The notes: a model not told the origin generated them from the sequence alone. Shown: positions 42,882 through 52,850, counted from the stretch's first letter. The stretch: 64,000 nucleotides of DNA from Amaricoccus macauensis (GCF_014201905.1 NZ_JACHFM010000001.1:1440994-1504993); one strand, 5' to 3'. Translations and numbers: made by a program.

Positions 42882-43896
42882 TGGCGGGCTCCTCCCCGAG
42901 GATGCGGTGACGCCGGCCGCGGCGCGACGAGATGACGGTGATCGAGGTGGAGACGAGGATCGTGATGCCGATGACGATCTGGAAGAAGTAGGACGACACC
43001 CCGAGCAGGTTCAACCCGTTCTGCAGGATGGCGAGCAGCACGATGCCGAGCAGCACGCCCGGCACGGTGCCGGCGCCGCCGTTGAGGCTCGCCCCGCCGA
43101 GAACCGCGGCCGAGAGAACCGCAAGCTCGGTGTTTACCATGGCGTTCGGCACGCTCTCACCCACGCGATGCGCCTGAAGCATGCCGCCGAGTGCCGCGAG
43201 AACCCCGAGGTAGCCGTAGGCGAAGAAGGTGAGCAGGCCGATCTTCGCGCCGACGCGCCGCGCGGCCTCGGGATTGCCACCCATCGCGTAGATCTGCCGT
43301 CCCACGGAGGCGCGCGTCATGAGCACCCAGGTGATCAACGCGACCGCCGCCATGACGACGATCGGCAGCGTGATCCGCACGATGTCGCCGGATTCGAGCT
43401 CGGTGCGATAAAACGTCACCCGGGTCGTCCACCAGTCGGGCAGGTCGTAGATCGATCGGCCGCCGGAGAAATACATCAGTAGTGAGAAGGTAATGCTCAT
43501 CATCGAGATCGTCGCAATGATCGAGGTTATCCGCAGGTAGTGAATGAGCGCCGCGTTCAGACAGCCGAGTGCCGCGCCGACAGTGAGGCCCGCGACAATG
43601 ACCACGGGGGCAGGCAGGCCCGCTCGCGCCGCGAGCAGTGCGGCACAGTACTGTGCGACCGAGGCGGTGGCGGCAAAGGAGATGTCGATGCCGCCCGACA
43701 CCAGGACGACGAAGAGTCCCATAGCGATGATCGCCTGCACCGAATAGGTCTCGAGCAGGTCGATGATGTTCGGCAGGGTGAGGAAACCGCGGGCGGTAAC
43801 GCTGAAGATCGTGCCGACGATCAGGATGACGAGCAGAAGCCAGAGCTCTGGCCGCCGCCGCCAGCGCGCGAAGGCGCTCGATGCGCGCTCAGGCAT
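42874..43896 (-). CDS. Sugar ABC transporter permease (RbsC family) 1
   Basis: A 340-residue permease: LVSGGIDISFAATASVAQY near the N-terminus, TSIIATISMMSITFSLLMYFSG, and AVLGGASLNGGAGTVPGVLLGIVLLAILQNGLNLLG near the end, all RbsC hallmarks. ATG 43896 has GGAGGAG; longer forms are antisense-like. It overlaps the ATPase gene by 8 nt. Confidence 0.93.
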   Translation of the reverse strand: MPERASSAFARWRRRPELWLLLVILIVGTIFSVTARGFLTLPNIIDLLETYSVQAIIAMGLFVVLVSGGIDISFAATASVAQYCAALLAARAGLPAPVVIVAGLTVGAALGCLNAALIHYLRITSIIATISMMSITFSLLMYFSGGRSIYDLPDWWTTRVTFYRTELESGDIVRITLPIVVMAAVALITWVLMTRASVGRQIYAMGGNPEAARRVGAKIGLLTFFAYGYLGVLAALGGMLQAHRVGESVPNAMVNTELAVLSAAVLGGASLNGGAGTVPGVLLGIVLLAILQNGLNLLGVSSYFFQIVIGITILVSTSITVISSRRGRRHRILGEEPANG

Positions 43897-45382
43897 AAAT
43901 CCGCTCCTCCATCTCGTGCTCCGAGATCGTGCCCGGCACCACTTCGCCGACGATGCGGCCGGCGCGCATCTGCAGCACGCGATCACAGGTCGCGAAGGCT
44001 TCCATCACTTCGTCGGAGATCAGGATGACGCCGACGCCCTCACGGGCGAGTTCGGCCACCACCTCGTAAATCCCCTGCTTGTTCTTGATGTCGACGCCCA
44101 CCGTCGGGCTGTCGAGGATCAGAACCTTCGGGTGGGTGGCGAGCCACTTCGCCAGCACGACGCGCTGCTGGTTGCCGCCGGAGAGTGTCTGCACCGGCCG
44201 GTCCAGGCCGGGTATCTTCACCGCCAGACGGCGCACCCATTCGGCGGCGAGTTCCTTCCGGCGGGCGGTCGGTATGAGGCCGAAGCCAGTCGTCAGTCGC
44301 TTCATCACCGCGAGGACGATGTTGTCCTCGATCGACTGCGGCAGGACGACGCCAAGCGACAGGCGGTCCTCCGAGACATAGGCGATGCCGGCGTTCACTG
44401 CGTCCCGGTTGGAGCGGAGGTCGAGTTCTCGACCCTCAAGGCGGATCTGGCCGCCTTCGGAGCGGTTCATTCCGAAGAGCGTCAGAGCAAGCTCGGTGCG
44501 GCCTGAGCCGAGCAACCCGACAATGCCAAGAACCTCGCCCTTTCTCAGCGTGAACGAGACGTCCGCGAACTCCCCGCGACGAGACAGCCGGTCGACTTCG
44601 AGAAGCGGCTCCGCGCCGCTCATGTCGCGGGCGACAACGCCGGTCTCGATGTCGAGGCCGGTCATCAGGTTGGCAATGCGGCGCTGATCCACCTCTGCCA
44701 CCGGCCAGGTACCGACCTTGCTGCCGTCGCGCACCACAGTGACACGCTCGGCGATTTCCACGACTTCGTCCAGTCGATGCGAGACGAAGACCACGGCGAT
44801 CCCGTCAGCCTGCAACCGCGCGACGATGGCAAGCAGACGATCCACCTCGGCTCGGGTGAGCGACGCGGTCGGTTCGTCCATGAAGATGAGCCGCGCCTCG
44901 GCCGCGAGGCCACGGGCGATCGCAGTGATCTGGCGTTCGGCGACCGGCAGGTCGGCGACAAGCGCATCGAGGTCAATCTCGAAGTCCAGTCGCTTCAGGA
45001 CCTTGCGCGCCACGTCCCGCATGTGTCGGCGGCTGATCGGCTTCAGGGCCGGGCCGAGGCTGTCTTCGATGGCAATGTTCTCCGCCACCGTGAGGTTCGG
45101 AAAAAGCGAGAGGTCCTGAAAAATGACCTGGATACCAAGCGCCTTGGCCTTTGCCGGATCGAGTGGCAGGACCGATCGGCCCTCGATTTCGATGTCGCCG
45201 GTCGTGGGAGGATGCACCCCCGCGACGGTCTTGATGAGAGTCGATTTCCCGCAGCCGTTTTCCCCGACAAGGCAATGCACTTCGCCAGGCCTTACCTCCC
45301 AGTCTATGTCTTTGAGCGCCTGCACGCCGCCGAAGCGTTTGGACACGCTTCGCAGCCGCAAGAACGGCGTCTCGTCCTTCAT
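43889..45382 (-). CDS. Sugar ABC transporter ATP-binding protein (RbsA/MglA family)
   Basis: A 497-residue double ATPase. Domain 1 has the intact Walker A GENGCGKST, a diverged signature (DLPVAERQITAIARGL) and LIFMDEPTASL. Domain 2 has a degenerate Walker A (LLGSGRTELALTLFG), signature LSGGNQQRVVLAKWL and LILDSPTVGVDIKNK. This intact-first, degenerate-second layout is normal for RbsA-type importers. It energises the two permeases. It is 57 bp downstream of the binding-protein gene. Confidence 0.95.
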   Translation of the reverse strand: MKDETPFLRLRSVSKRFGGVQALKDIDWEVRPGEVHCLVGENGCGKSTLIKTVAGVHPPTTGDIEIEGRSVLPLDPAKAKALGIQVIFQDLSLFPNLTVAENIAIEDSLGPALKPISRRHMRDVARKVLKRLDFEIDLDALVADLPVAERQITAIARGLAAEARLIFMDEPTASLTRAEVDRLLAIVARLQADGIAVVFVSHRLDEVVEIAERVTVVRDGSKVGTWPVAEVDQRRIANLMTGLDIETGVVARDMSGAEPLLEVDRLSRRGEFADVSFTLRKGEVLGIVGLLGSGRTELALTLFGMNRSEGGQIRLEGRELDLRSNRDAVNAGIAYVSEDRLSLGVVLPQSIEDNIVLAVMKRLTTGFGLIPTARRKELAAEWVRRLAVKIPGLDRPVQTLSGGNQQRVVLAKWLATHPKVLILDSPTVGVDIKNKQGIYEVVAELAREGVGVILISDEVMEAFATCDRVLQMRAGRIVGEVVPGTISEHEMEERIYA

Positions 45383-45439
45383 TAATTTTTCCCCCGAAAC
45401 AGATTGGGCGCCGGTCGTTGCCGGCGCCCAGACGTTATG

Positions 45440-46441
45440 TCAAAGCCCGAGCTCGACCAGCCGGTCGATGTTCTCCTTGTCGAGCGCCTCGAGCTTTTGT
45501 GCCTGGATCAGCTTCTGGTCCGGAAGGACCCGAACAGCGCCCACGCCCACGAGCTCCATGCCGTCCTTGGGTTCCTCACCCCTGGCAAGCATCGCGCCGA
45601 GCTGGACGAAGATCTCGCCCGCGGTCATCGGATTCCAGATGAAGCCGCCGCGGATCGTGCCGTTCTTGACGTACTTCACCCCCTGTCCCGGGGAGAATCC
45701 GCCGACGAGCGCCACCTTGTCGGCGACCTCCCGGTCTTCGAGGACGCGGGCGGCACCGATCGGGCCCTGACTGCCGAAGGTCAGGATGCCCTTCAGGTCA
45801 GGATGGGCGCGGAGCTGGTCCTGTGTCGTCTTGATCGTCTCGTCCACGCTCTCCGCGACGCCGAAGCGATCGCCGAGCATGGTCATGTTCGGACACTTTT
45901 CCTTCTGGTAGGCGATGGCCGCGTCCGCCCAGGCATTGTGCAGCGGCACGGTCAGCGATCCGACGTAGACGATGTACTCACCCGTCTCGCCCATCTCCCT
46001 GGCGAGCAGGTCCATGTGCGCCTGGCCGTAGGCTTCGGTGGTGGTGAGCTCGAAGTCCCAGTCACGGTTCTCCTGATCCGGGCCTTCGTGCGAGATGACC
46101 TTGATCCCTGCATCCCGCGCCCGTCCGAGAACCGGGGCAAGAGCGGCGGAGTCGTTGGGAACGATTCCGATGACATTCACTTTGCGTGCGATCAGATCCT
46201 CGATGGCACGCACCTGTTGCGCGGCATCGGCCTGCGTGGGTCCGACCATCCAGGCATTGACGCCGGTCTTCTCGGACTCTTGCTTGATCCCGGCTTCCAT
46301 GGCGTTGAACCACGGAATCCCGCCGATCTTGACGACGATGCCAACCTGCTCGTCGGCAGCGGACGCGAGTCCGGCCTGGAGCAGGCTTGCGGCGAGGCCA
46401 GCGGTGGCCGTCGCGAGCAGGGCGCGTCGTGTGAGTGTCAT
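45440..46441 (-). CDS. Sugar ABC transporter substrate-binding protein
   Basis: A 333-residue periplasmic protein with a twin-arginine-like signal (MTLTRRALLATATAGLAASLLQAG) and a type I binding fold: GIVVKIGGIPWFNAMEAGIKQ, WMVGPTQADAAQQVRAIEDLIA and IPNDSAALAPVLGRA-type segments. The pattern is closest to RhaS/LsrB-like rhamnose or AI-2 binding proteins. Actual ligand unknown. Its start codon overlaps the end of the broken LacI gene by 1 nt, so all eight genes form one operon. Confidence 0.92.
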   Translation of the reverse strand: MTLTRRALLATATAGLAASLLQAGLASAADEQVGIVVKIGGIPWFNAMEAGIKQESEKTGVNAWMVGPTQADAAQQVRAIEDLIARKVNVIGIVPNDSAALAPVLGRARDAGIKVISHEGPDQENRDWDFELTTTEAYGQAHMDLLAREMGETGEYIVYVGSLTVPLHNAWADAAIAYQKEKCPNMTMLGDRFGVAESVDETIKTTQDQLRAHPDLKGILTFGSQGPIGAARVLEDREVADKVALVGGFSPGQGVKYVKNGTIRGGFIWNPMTAGEIFVQLGAMLARGEEPKDGMELVGVGAVRVLPDQKLIQAQKLEALDKENIDRLVELGL

Positions 46442-47477
46442 TATTCTCCTCCGTTGTTGCAGGTTATTGCCTCTCTCGAGGCTGATTGTCGCGGGGTCGA
46501 GCCGCGGATGGTGACAGCGCAGCCAAGCCGCCTCGACTGAGGCGGACTGTCATCGCCAGCCATTCGCCGACGCAGGATGGCCCAGGCGCTTTCCGCCATC
46601 TCCTCGACGGGCTGACGGACGGCGGTGATCCCGGGGGTGACGAGGCGCATCCACTCCATCTCGTCGAAGCTCGCGAAGGCGATGTCGTCGCCCACGCGGA
46701 GCCCGATCTCTCCGAGCATACGGTAGACCGCGAGCGTCGTCTCATGATCAAAGCAGAATATTGCCTCGGGACGGTCGGAACCGCGAAGGGCCGCGGCGAC
46801 GCTGGGCGGAGCATGGTCCGCGAAGCCCACTTCGATCAGATCGAGCGCCATCCCCCCGGCGCCCTCGAGGGCGCCTTCCCAGCGTTCGCGAATTTGCTGA
46901 TCTGGAGGCTTGTCCCGAGTGCGAGGCACCGGGTGATGCCGCGTCCGGCGAGCTGGCGGGTGATTGCGGCCGCTCCCGAGGCGTTGTCGACCGCGACGAG
47001 GTCAAATCGCGGAACGTCGGGGATGCGGTCGGCGACCACCAGCGGCATTGCCAGGTTGCGGGGCAGTCGGTCGACGAGGGCGCCATCACAGGGCAGGACG
47101 ATGAGACCCGCCGGGCGCCATTCCCGGATCTTGCCCAGACGCTCGGCCTCTTCATCGGGATCGTTGCGTGTCGACACCACGACGAGGTCATAGTGGTCGA
47201 GGCGGGCAAGATGTTCGAGCGTCGAGACGAAGCTCGCGAACATCGGGTTTGTGAGGTCCGGCACGATGAGACCCACGAGGCGAGACTGGCCGGACCGCAG
47301 TCGGGCCGCCCGGTTGTCCCGGACGTAGCCCAGGGCCTCCACGGCGGCGCGGACTCGCTCAGCAATTTCCGGAGAAACCGTGGTCTTGCCATTCACGACA
47401 TTTGAAACCGTCGCCACGGAGACGTTTGCCGCCTCCGCAACCATCCGCATCGACGGGCCGCCGGCGCCTCGGTTCAT
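46441..47477 (-). pseudogene. LacI-family regulator split by a frameshift
   Basis: ATG 47477 begins a LacI protein (SMRMVAEAANVSVATVSNVVNGKTT helix-turn-helix, then LIVPDLTNPMFASFV) that runs in one frame to about 46915. There it leaves the LacI pattern at CLALGT. The remaining third (RDKPPDQQIRERWEGALEGAG, FCFDHETTLAVYRML, GDDIAFASFDEMEWMRLVTPGITAVRQPVEEM) continues in the -1 frame to 46441. The two parts add to about 345 residues, a normal LacI length, so a one-base indel near GGGACAAG is the only defect. It is either a recent inactivating mutation or a sequence error. Confidence 0.85.
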
Positions 47478-47526
47478 TTTCACCCCGCTTCGCTCGCTAC
47501 CGCGTCGCGCTTTCGCGCTTGAGATG

Positions 47527-47556
47527 AAACGTTTAATAAACGTTTAATAAACGTTA
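47527..47556. promoter_or_regulatory. Triple AAACGTTT operator repeat upstream of the sugar operon
   Basis: The palindrome AAACGTTT occurs at 47527-47534 and 47538-47545, with AAACGTTA at 47549-47556, exactly 11 bp apart. The intervening TAA/AAT keeps the whole block a near-perfect 11-bp direct repeat. A CG-centred palindrome 50 bp before a LacI gene is the expected position of an autoregulatory operator and would control the whole sugar operon. Confidence 0.75.
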
Positions 47557-47609
47557 GCGGAAGCTCTCTCGGGCTGTCAATGGCCGTGAGCGGACGGGCA
47601 GGCGCGTGT

Positions 47610-48293
47610 TCAGTAAGTGCGGATGAGGCCGACCAGTTTACCCTGCACCCGGACCTGATGATCCTGATAGAGTCTGGTCTCGTAGGCAGGATTTGCGGCC
47701 TCGAGCGCGATTGTCGATCCGCGCCGACGGAAGGTCTTCAGCGTTGCCTCCTCGCCTTCGATGAGCGCAACCACGATGTCGCCATTCTGGGCGCTCTGCT
47801 GTTCCTGGATCACCACGATGTCGCCGGAGTTGATTCCGGCGTTGATCATCGAATCACCCTTCACTTCGAGAGCGTAGTGTCGGTTCGCCGATGCGAGCAT
47901 GGCGCCCGGCACCGCAATGTGCCGCGAAACCTGCTGGATCGCCTCGATCGGCGTGCCCGCCGCAATCCGGCCCATGACCGGCAATTCGAAGGCCGCGGTC
48001 TCCAATCCCGCCGTACCGGCCGGGCCCCGCGGCGCGCCGTCGAGAACCCGTGGCTCGAAACCAGCGCTGGACTCGAGCGTTTCGGGAAGACGGATGATTT
48101 CCAGCGCACGGGCGCGGTGCGGTAGCCGCCGGATGAATCCGCGCTCTTCGAGGGCCGTGATGAGTCGATGGATCCCGGACTTGGAGCGCAGGTCGAGCGC
48201 GTCCTTCATCTCATCGAATGATGGCGGCACGCCGTCGCGCTGCATCCGGCTGTGGATGAAATGAAGGAGATCGTATTGCTTTCGCGTGAGCAT
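47610..48293 (-). CDS. lexA: SOS repressor LexA
   Basis: A 227-residue LexA: winged helix [54 protein letters not shown], Ala-Gly cleavage site in [11 protein letters not shown], catalytic Ser in GDSMINAGI and Lys in [12 protein letters not shown] 48293 has GGAGGCGAC; the longer frame crosses the operator. It represses DNA-damage genes and is cleaved with RecA. A LexA box lies 26 bp upstream, so it autoregulates. Confidence 0.97.
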   Translation of the reverse strand: MLTRKQYDLLHFIHSRMQRDGVPPSFDEMKDALDLRSKSGIHRLITALEERGFIRRLPHRARALEIIRLPETLESSAGFEPRVLDGAPRGPAGTAGLETAAFELPVMGRIAAGTPIEAIQQVSRHIAVPGAMLASANRHYALEVKGDSMINAGINSGDIVVIQEQQSAQNGDIVVALIEGEEATLKTFRRRGSTIALEAANPAYETRLYQDHQVRVQGKLVGLIRTY

Positions 48294-48318
48294 GTCGCCT
48301 CCATCGGTTACACGAACC

Positions 48319-48333
48319 GTTCTAGGTACGTTC
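48319..48333 (+). promoter_or_regulatory. Alphaproteobacterial LexA box (GTTC-N7-GTTC)
   Basis: GTTC at 48319-48322 and GTTC at 48330-48333, separated by TAGGTAC, is an exact match to the direct-repeat SOS operator of alphaproteobacteria. It lies in the short gap between the moeA stop and the lexA start, which suggests lexA has its own SOS-controlled promoter although it follows the trp-moa genes. Confidence 0.88.
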
Positions 48334-48379
48334 CCGTTTTGTGTCAACGGGATTCGAGAAGGATCTACTTACGGACGAG

Positions 48380-49570
48380 TTAAAGCCAGATGAATTCAAC
48401 CGGAGCATTCATCTCGCGCGCGGGCTCTCCGGACGGCCGAACGAGGAGCGCATTGGATTCGGAGAGCACGGAGAGAAGCGAACTGTCCTGCCGGTCGAAC
48501 ACCGAGACACGCCACCCGTCGGCCCCCGACTCGACACGGGCCCGCATGAAATGCATCCGGGGACCGTTGGCGCCGACCGGGGTATCGAGCCGACCCGGGG
48601 TGCGAGCGGGCGGCTCCCCCGCGAGGCCGAGCATTCGCTCGATCGCCGGGACGAGAAAGATCCGCCCCGTGACGAGCGCCGAAACCGGATTTCCCGGCAG
48701 ACCGACGAAAGCCGCATCGCCAATCCGGCCTGCCATGAGCGGCTTGCCGGGTCGCATGGCAATCCGGTGGAATTCGAGGTTGAGCCCGCGGGCGGTCGCC
48801 GCCGGGCGCACGAGGTCGAGGTCCCCGACCGACGCGCCACCGATCGTCACCAGGAGATCCGCGCCGCTCGCCAGCGAGAACCCGAGGTCGAGGCTCTCCA
48901 CCGTGTCGCGCGCGATTGGCAGGATGCGGACCTCCGCCCCCACCGCCTCGAGCATCGCCTTCAGCCCGAACGCGTTCGAGGCGACCACCTGCTCCGGCCC
49001 CGGCGCCTCACCGGGCATGACGAGCTCGTCGCCAGTCATCAGCAACGCGATAACCGGGCGACGGTAGACCCGGACCGGGTCCGCCCCCATGGCCGCGATC
49101 AGTGCGAGATCGGCGGGTGAGAGTCGGCGCGGCGCGGTGATGCGCGCACCGACCGGAAAGTCGCCGCCGGCCGGGCGGATGTTCGTGTCCGTGTCGTGGC
49201 CGGGCTTCGGTGCGACCCAGCCCTCGCCCGCCTCGGCGTCTTCCTGGATCAGCACGGTGTCCGCGCCCGCCGGCACCGGGGCGCCCGTGAAGATGCGCAC
49301 CGCCTCGCCCTGCCCGACGCTGCCCTCGAAGCGGCGCCCCGCTGCGGCGCTGCCGAGAAGGCTAAGGCGCGTGCCGGGGGCAAGATCGGCGCCGCGCAGG
49401 GCATAGCCATCCATCGCCGAGATCGCGACGGGCGGCTGTGCCCGCGCCGCCACCACGTCACTCGCGAGCACCCGGCCACCGGCTTTCGCCAGCGGGATAT
49501 CCTCCGGCGTGACCGGCTGAAACAGCGCCATGAGGCGGGCGTGGGCTTCCTCGACGGGCAGAAGTGCCAT
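48380..49570 (-). CDS. moeA: Molybdopterin molybdotransferase
   Basis: A 396-residue MoeA: PPVAISAMDGYALR, FTGAPVPAGADTVLIQEDA, ALLMTGDELVMPGE, DLLVTIGGASVGDLDLV, GKPLMAGRIG and FVGLPGNPVSALV. It inserts molybdate into adenylylated molybdopterin. Adjacent moaC (1-nt overlap) supplies an earlier step of the pathway. The molybdenum oxidoreductase at 33-36 kb would depend on it. Confidence 0.95.
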   Translation of the reverse strand: MALLPVEEAHARLMALFQPVTPEDIPLAKAGGRVLASDVVAARAQPPVAISAMDGYALRGADLAPGTRLSLLGSAAAGRRFEGSVGQGEAVRIFTGAPVPAGADTVLIQEDAEAGEGWVAPKPGHDTDTNIRPAGGDFPVGARITAPRRLSPADLALIAAMGADPVRVYRRPVIALLMTGDELVMPGEAPGPEQVVASNAFGLKAMLEAVGAEVRILPIARDTVESLDLGFSLASGADLLVTIGGASVGDLDLVRPAATARGLNLEFHRIAMRPGKPLMAGRIGDAAFVGLPGNPVSALVTGRIFLVPAIERMLGLAGEPPARTPGRLDTPVGANGPRMHFMRARVESGADGWRVSVFDRQDSSLLSVLSESNALLVRPSGEPAREMNAPVEFIWL

Positions 49571-50046
49571 TATTTGGCCTCGTATCGACCGGATTTGCCG
49601 CCTTCCTTGAGGGCAAGGCGGATGTTGCCGATCACCATGCCCCGGTCGACGGCCTTCAGCATGTCGTAGACGGTGAGCGCCGCCACCGAGACAGCGGTCA
49701 GCGCCTCCATCTCCACTCCGGTCGGACCGGTGGTCGCGGTCGTCGCCTCGATCTCGACCGTACCGTTCTCGTGGTCAGGCCGCAGGTCGATGGAGACCTT
49801 GGTGAGCGGCAGCGGATGGCAGAGCGGTACGAGATCGGCCGTGCGTTTCGCCGCCATGATCCCCGCAAGACGCGCCACACCCAGCACATCGCCCTTGGCC
49901 GCCGTGCCCGCCGTCACGAGGGCAAGCGTCTCGGGCGCCATGCGGACGGAACCCCGCGCCACCGCGCGCCGGAACGTCGCGGCCTTCTCCGAGACGTCGA
50001 CCATATGCGCGGCGCCGGAAGCGTCGAAATGCGTCAGGTCGGCCAT
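49570..50046 (-). CDS. moaC: Cyclic pyranopterin monophosphate synthase
   Basis: A 158-residue Moa[31 protein letters not shown]-type metal/ligand motif (seen as [16 protein letters not shown]), [31 protein letters not shown] and the C-terminal [10 protein letters not shown]. It converts the MoaA product to cPMP. ATG 50046 overlaps the trpC stop (TGATG), so it is translationally coupled to the trp genes. Confidence 0.96.
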   Translation of the reverse strand: MADLTHFDASGAAHMVDVSEKAATFRRAVARGSVRMAPETLALVTAGTAAKGDVLGVARLAGIMAAKRTADLVPLCHPLPLTKVSIDLRPDHENGTVEIEATTATTGPTGVEMEALTAVSVAALTVYDMLKAVDRGMVIGNIRLALKEGGKSGRYEAK

Positions 50047-50852
50047 CACTCGGCTTCCGGGGTCCAGGGCGCCCGCAACAGCTCCCGCGTCGCAGCCTCG
50101 ACGTTTGCCTCGCGCATCAGCGACTCACCGATGAGGAAGCAGCGGATGCCGTACCGCGCCATCTGTGCCAGATCCTGCCGCGTGGAGAGGCCCGACTCCG
50201 AAATGATCAGCCGATCGCCCGGAACGTTCCGGGCCAGCTTGCGGGTGATGGCGGTGTCGGTGACGAAGGTGCCGAGGTCGCGGTTGTTGATGCCGACGAG
50301 CGGCGAACGCAGGAGCTTCGCGCGATCCACTTCCTCTGCGGTATGGCACTCGATGAGCACGGCCATGCCGTACTCGATCGCCGCGTCCTCGAGGGCGGTC
50401 GCCTCCTCGTCGGTGAGGGCCGCGAGGATCAGCAGCACGCAGTCCGCGCCGAGAACCCGGGATTCAGCGATCTGCCAGGGATCGAACATGAAGTCCTTGC
50501 GCAGCACTGGCAGGTCACAGGCGCTCCGCGCCAGCCTGAGATAGGTGTCATCCCCCTGAAAACTCGGCCCGTCGGTCAGAACGCTGAGGCAGGCGGCTCC
50601 CCCCTCGGCGTATGCTTTCGCCAACGCCTCGGGGTCGAAATCCTCCCGGATGAGACCCTTCGACGGACTCGCCTTCTTGATCTCGGCGATGAGCGCGTAA
50701 CCCAGTGCCATCTGGCGGCGAAGCGCGCCTTCGAAGTCGCGCGGGCGCTCAGTGTCGCGCGCCGCAGCGTGCATTTCCGCGAGTGGCCGCGCTTCCTTGC
50801 GGGTCGCCACGTCGGCCAGCTTGTAGGCCTTGATATCGTCCAGAATGCTCAT
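50046..50852 (-). CDS. trpC: Indole-3-glycerol phosphate synthase
   Basis: A 268-residue TIM barrel: [65 protein letters not shown] and [12 protein letters not shown]. It makes indole-3-glycerol phosphate from CdRP. Stand-alone TrpC, not fused to TrpF. Overlaps trpD by 4 nt. Confidence 0.97.
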   Translation of the reverse strand: MSILDDIKAYKLADVATRKEARPLAEMHAAARDTERPRDFEGALRRQMALGYALIAEIKKASPSKGLIREDFDPEALAKAYAEGGAACLSVLTDGPSFQGDDTYLRLARSACDLPVLRKDFMFDPWQIAESRVLGADCVLLILAALTDEEATALEDAAIEYGMAVLIECHTAEEVDRAKLLRSPLVGINNRDLGTFVTDTAITRKLARNVPGDRLIISESGLSTRQDLAQMARYGIRCFLIGESLMREANVEAATRELLRAPWTPEAE

Positions 50853-51877
50853 TTTTCGACGTCCACCGCTGCGGTCACCGCGGCGAGTGCCGCTGCCTTG
50901 GCGCGGGCTGCGCCGGAATCGATGCTGTCACGGGCGATCTCGACACCTCCCGCGAGATCGGGCGCCCGTTCCGCGATGACGAGCGCAGCGGCGGTGTTCA
51001 GCAACACCGCGTCGCGATAGGCCGACTCCTCACCCTCCAGAAGCCGGCGCAACGCCTTGCCGTTCTCCTCAGGCGTGCCACCGAGGATCGCCTCGACCGG
51101 GTGGCGCGACAGGCCGGCATCCTCGGGCACGACGACGAACTCGCTGACGCCGCCGTCGTTCCACTCAGCGACCCAGGTCTCGCCCGCGATCGAAATCTCG
51201 TCGGTACCATCGGCACCGTGCACAACCCAGGCACGATCCGACCCGAGCTGGCCCAGCGTCTCGGCCATCGGCCGGATCACCTCGCGGGAGAACGCCCCGG
51301 TGAGCTGCCGCCGCACCGAGGCGGGGTTGGTGAGCGGGCCGAGGATGTTGAAGATCGTCCGCGTCCCGAGCTCCTGCCGCGGCGCCATGACATGTCGCGT
51401 CGCGGGGTGGTGCATCGGCGCCATCATGAAGCCGATGCCGGTCTCGGCAATCGCGCGTTCGACCACCTCCGGGCCGACCATGACGTTGATGCCGAGCTCG
51501 GTCAGCGCATCCGCCGCCCCGGACTTCGACGACAGGTTGCGGTTGCCGTGCTTGGCGACCGGGATCCCGGCGCCTGCCACCACGAAAGCGGTGGCGGTCG
51601 AGATGTTGAGCGTGCCCTTGCCGTCACCGCCGGTGCCGACGATGTCGATCGCTCCTTCCGGCGCCCGGACCTTGAGGCACTTCGAGCGCATGACCGACGC
51701 GGCGGCGGCGTACTCGGCCACCGTCTCGCCACGGGTGCGCAGCGCCATCAGGAAGCCGCCGATCTGCGACGGCGTCGCATCGCCCTCCATGATCGCGGAG
51801 AATGCGGCCTCGGCCTGCTCACGCGTGAGCGGACCCTCGGCTGCCCGGCCGATCAGCGGGCGCAGGCGCTCGCTCAT
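50849..51877 (-). CDS. trpD: Anthranilate phosphoribosyltransferase
   Basis: A 342-residue Trp[17 protein letters not shown] (PRPP-binding), [41 protein letters not shown] and [12 protein letters not shown]. It joins anthranilate with PRPP. Overlaps trpG by 4 nt at its start. Confidence 0.97.
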   Translation of the reverse strand: MSERLRPLIGRAAEGPLTREQAEAAFSAIMEGDATPSQIGGFLMALRTRGETVAEYAAAASVMRSKCLKVRAPEGAIDIVGTGGDGKGTLNISTATAFVVAGAGIPVAKHGNRNLSSKSGAADALTELGINVMVGPEVVERAIAETGIGFMMAPMHHPATRHVMAPRQELGTRTIFNILGPLTNPASVRRQLTGAFSREVIRPMAETLGQLGSDRAWVVHGADGTDEISIAGETWVAEWNDGGVSEFVVVPEDAGLSRHPVEAILGGTPEENGKALRRLLEGEESAYRDAVLLNTAAALVIAERAPDLAGGVEIARDSIDSGAARAKAAALAAVTAAVDVEK

Positions 51878-52455
51878 GCGGGCACGCGCGCGAGATCGAG
51901 GAAGTTCTTCAGGAGCGCGTGGCCATGCTCGGACGCGATCGACTCCGGGTGGAACTGCACGCCGTGGATCGGCAGGCTGCGGTGCTGGAGCCCCATGATC
52001 GTGCCGTCCGCAAGCTCGGCCGTCACCTCGAGCGACTCGGGCAGGCTCTCCCGGTCGACGATCAGGCTGTGGTAGCGCGTGGCGCTGAATGGCGAGGGCA
52101 GACCGGCGAAGACGCCCTTGCGGGAGTGTTCGATCGTCCCGGCCTTGCCGTGGACGATCTCGCCGGCGCGCACGACCTTGCCGCCGAAAGCCTGACCGAT
52201 CGCCTGATGCCCGAGGCAGACGCCGATGAGCGGCGTCCGGGTTTCGGCGGCGGCGTCGATGAGCGCCAGACAGATGCCCGCCTCGTTCGGGGTACAGGGT
52301 CCGGGAGACAGCAGGATCGCCGACGGATTGAGCGCCATCGCGGCCTGCACGTCTATCTCGTCGTTGCGCCGGACGACGGTCTCCGCGCCGAGCTGCCCCA
52401 GGTAGTGGAACAGGTTGTAGGTGAAGCTGTCGTAGTTATCGATCAAGAGCAGCAT
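51874..52455 (-). CDS. trpG: Anthranilate synthase glutamine amidotransferase component (may also serve PABA synthesis)
   Basis: A 193-residue class I amidotransferase: [50 protein letters not shown] with the nucleophilic Cys, and [14 protein letters not shown] with His-Glu. First gene of trpG-trpD-trpC-moaC-moeA. TrpE is not within the window; in relatives it lies further upstream, here replaced by plus-strand genes. Confidence 0.95.
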   Translation of the reverse strand: MLLLIDNYDSFTYNLFHYLGQLGAETVVRRNDEIDVQAAMALNPSAILLSPGPCTPNEAGICLALIDAAAETRTPLIGVCLGHQAIGQAFGGKVVRAGEIVHGKAGTIEHSRKGVFAGLPSPFSATRYHSLIVDRESLPESLEVTAELADGTIMGLQHRSLPIHGVQFHPESIASEHGHALLKNFLDLARVPA

Positions 52456-52589
52456 GACGTCAGCGCCCGTCCCCTCGCGGCAATCTCGCTGGCGCCACCC
52501 CGCCGGCGCGCTATAGATGGCCCCGGGCCAGTGAAAGGGTCAAGGGCAAGCCGCCCGATACGGGTAATGTTGCAACAGGGAGTTGCACG

Positions 52590-52850
52590 ATGACAGCACG
52601 GAGAGGCGGCGGCTTCTGGCGGGGCTTTCTCGTGGGACTCGTCCTTTCGCTTCTGATCGGTCTCATTCTTGCGTGGGCCTTTCCGCCGCTTCACGCCCCG
52701 GACGTGGATGAGGCGCTCCTCGCCACGCCGGATGGGCCCGGAGCCCCCGCGGCCGTGGGCCGGCCGGGTGGCGCGACGCCCGAGGCTGAGCTGCCCGGGC
52801 ACCCTCTTCCGCCCGCCGCACCCGCGCCGAAGCCCGAAGCCGCACCCTGA
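52590..52850 (+). CDS. Small membrane-anchored Pro/Ala-rich protein
   Basis: An 86-residue protein: short basic N-terminus, one strong transmembrane helix (GFLVGLVLSLLIGLILAWAF), then a 50-residue tail rich in Pro, Ala and Gly, presumably periplasmic. ATG 52590 follows AACAGGGAG, and the stop overlaps the start of the acetyltransferase gene by 1 nt, which supports it as a real gene. No family recognised. Basic-TM-PA-rich proteins of this size often serve as anchors. Confidence 0.65.
   Translation: MTARRGGGFWRGFLVGLVLSLLIGLILAWAFPPLHAPDVDEALLATPDGPGAPAAVGRPGGATPEAELPGHPLPPAAPAPKPEAAP

Noticed and set aside
52456-52589. trp leader peptide or attenuator upstream of trpG
   Set aside because: No short ORF with adjacent Trp codons or alternative hairpins could be recognised.
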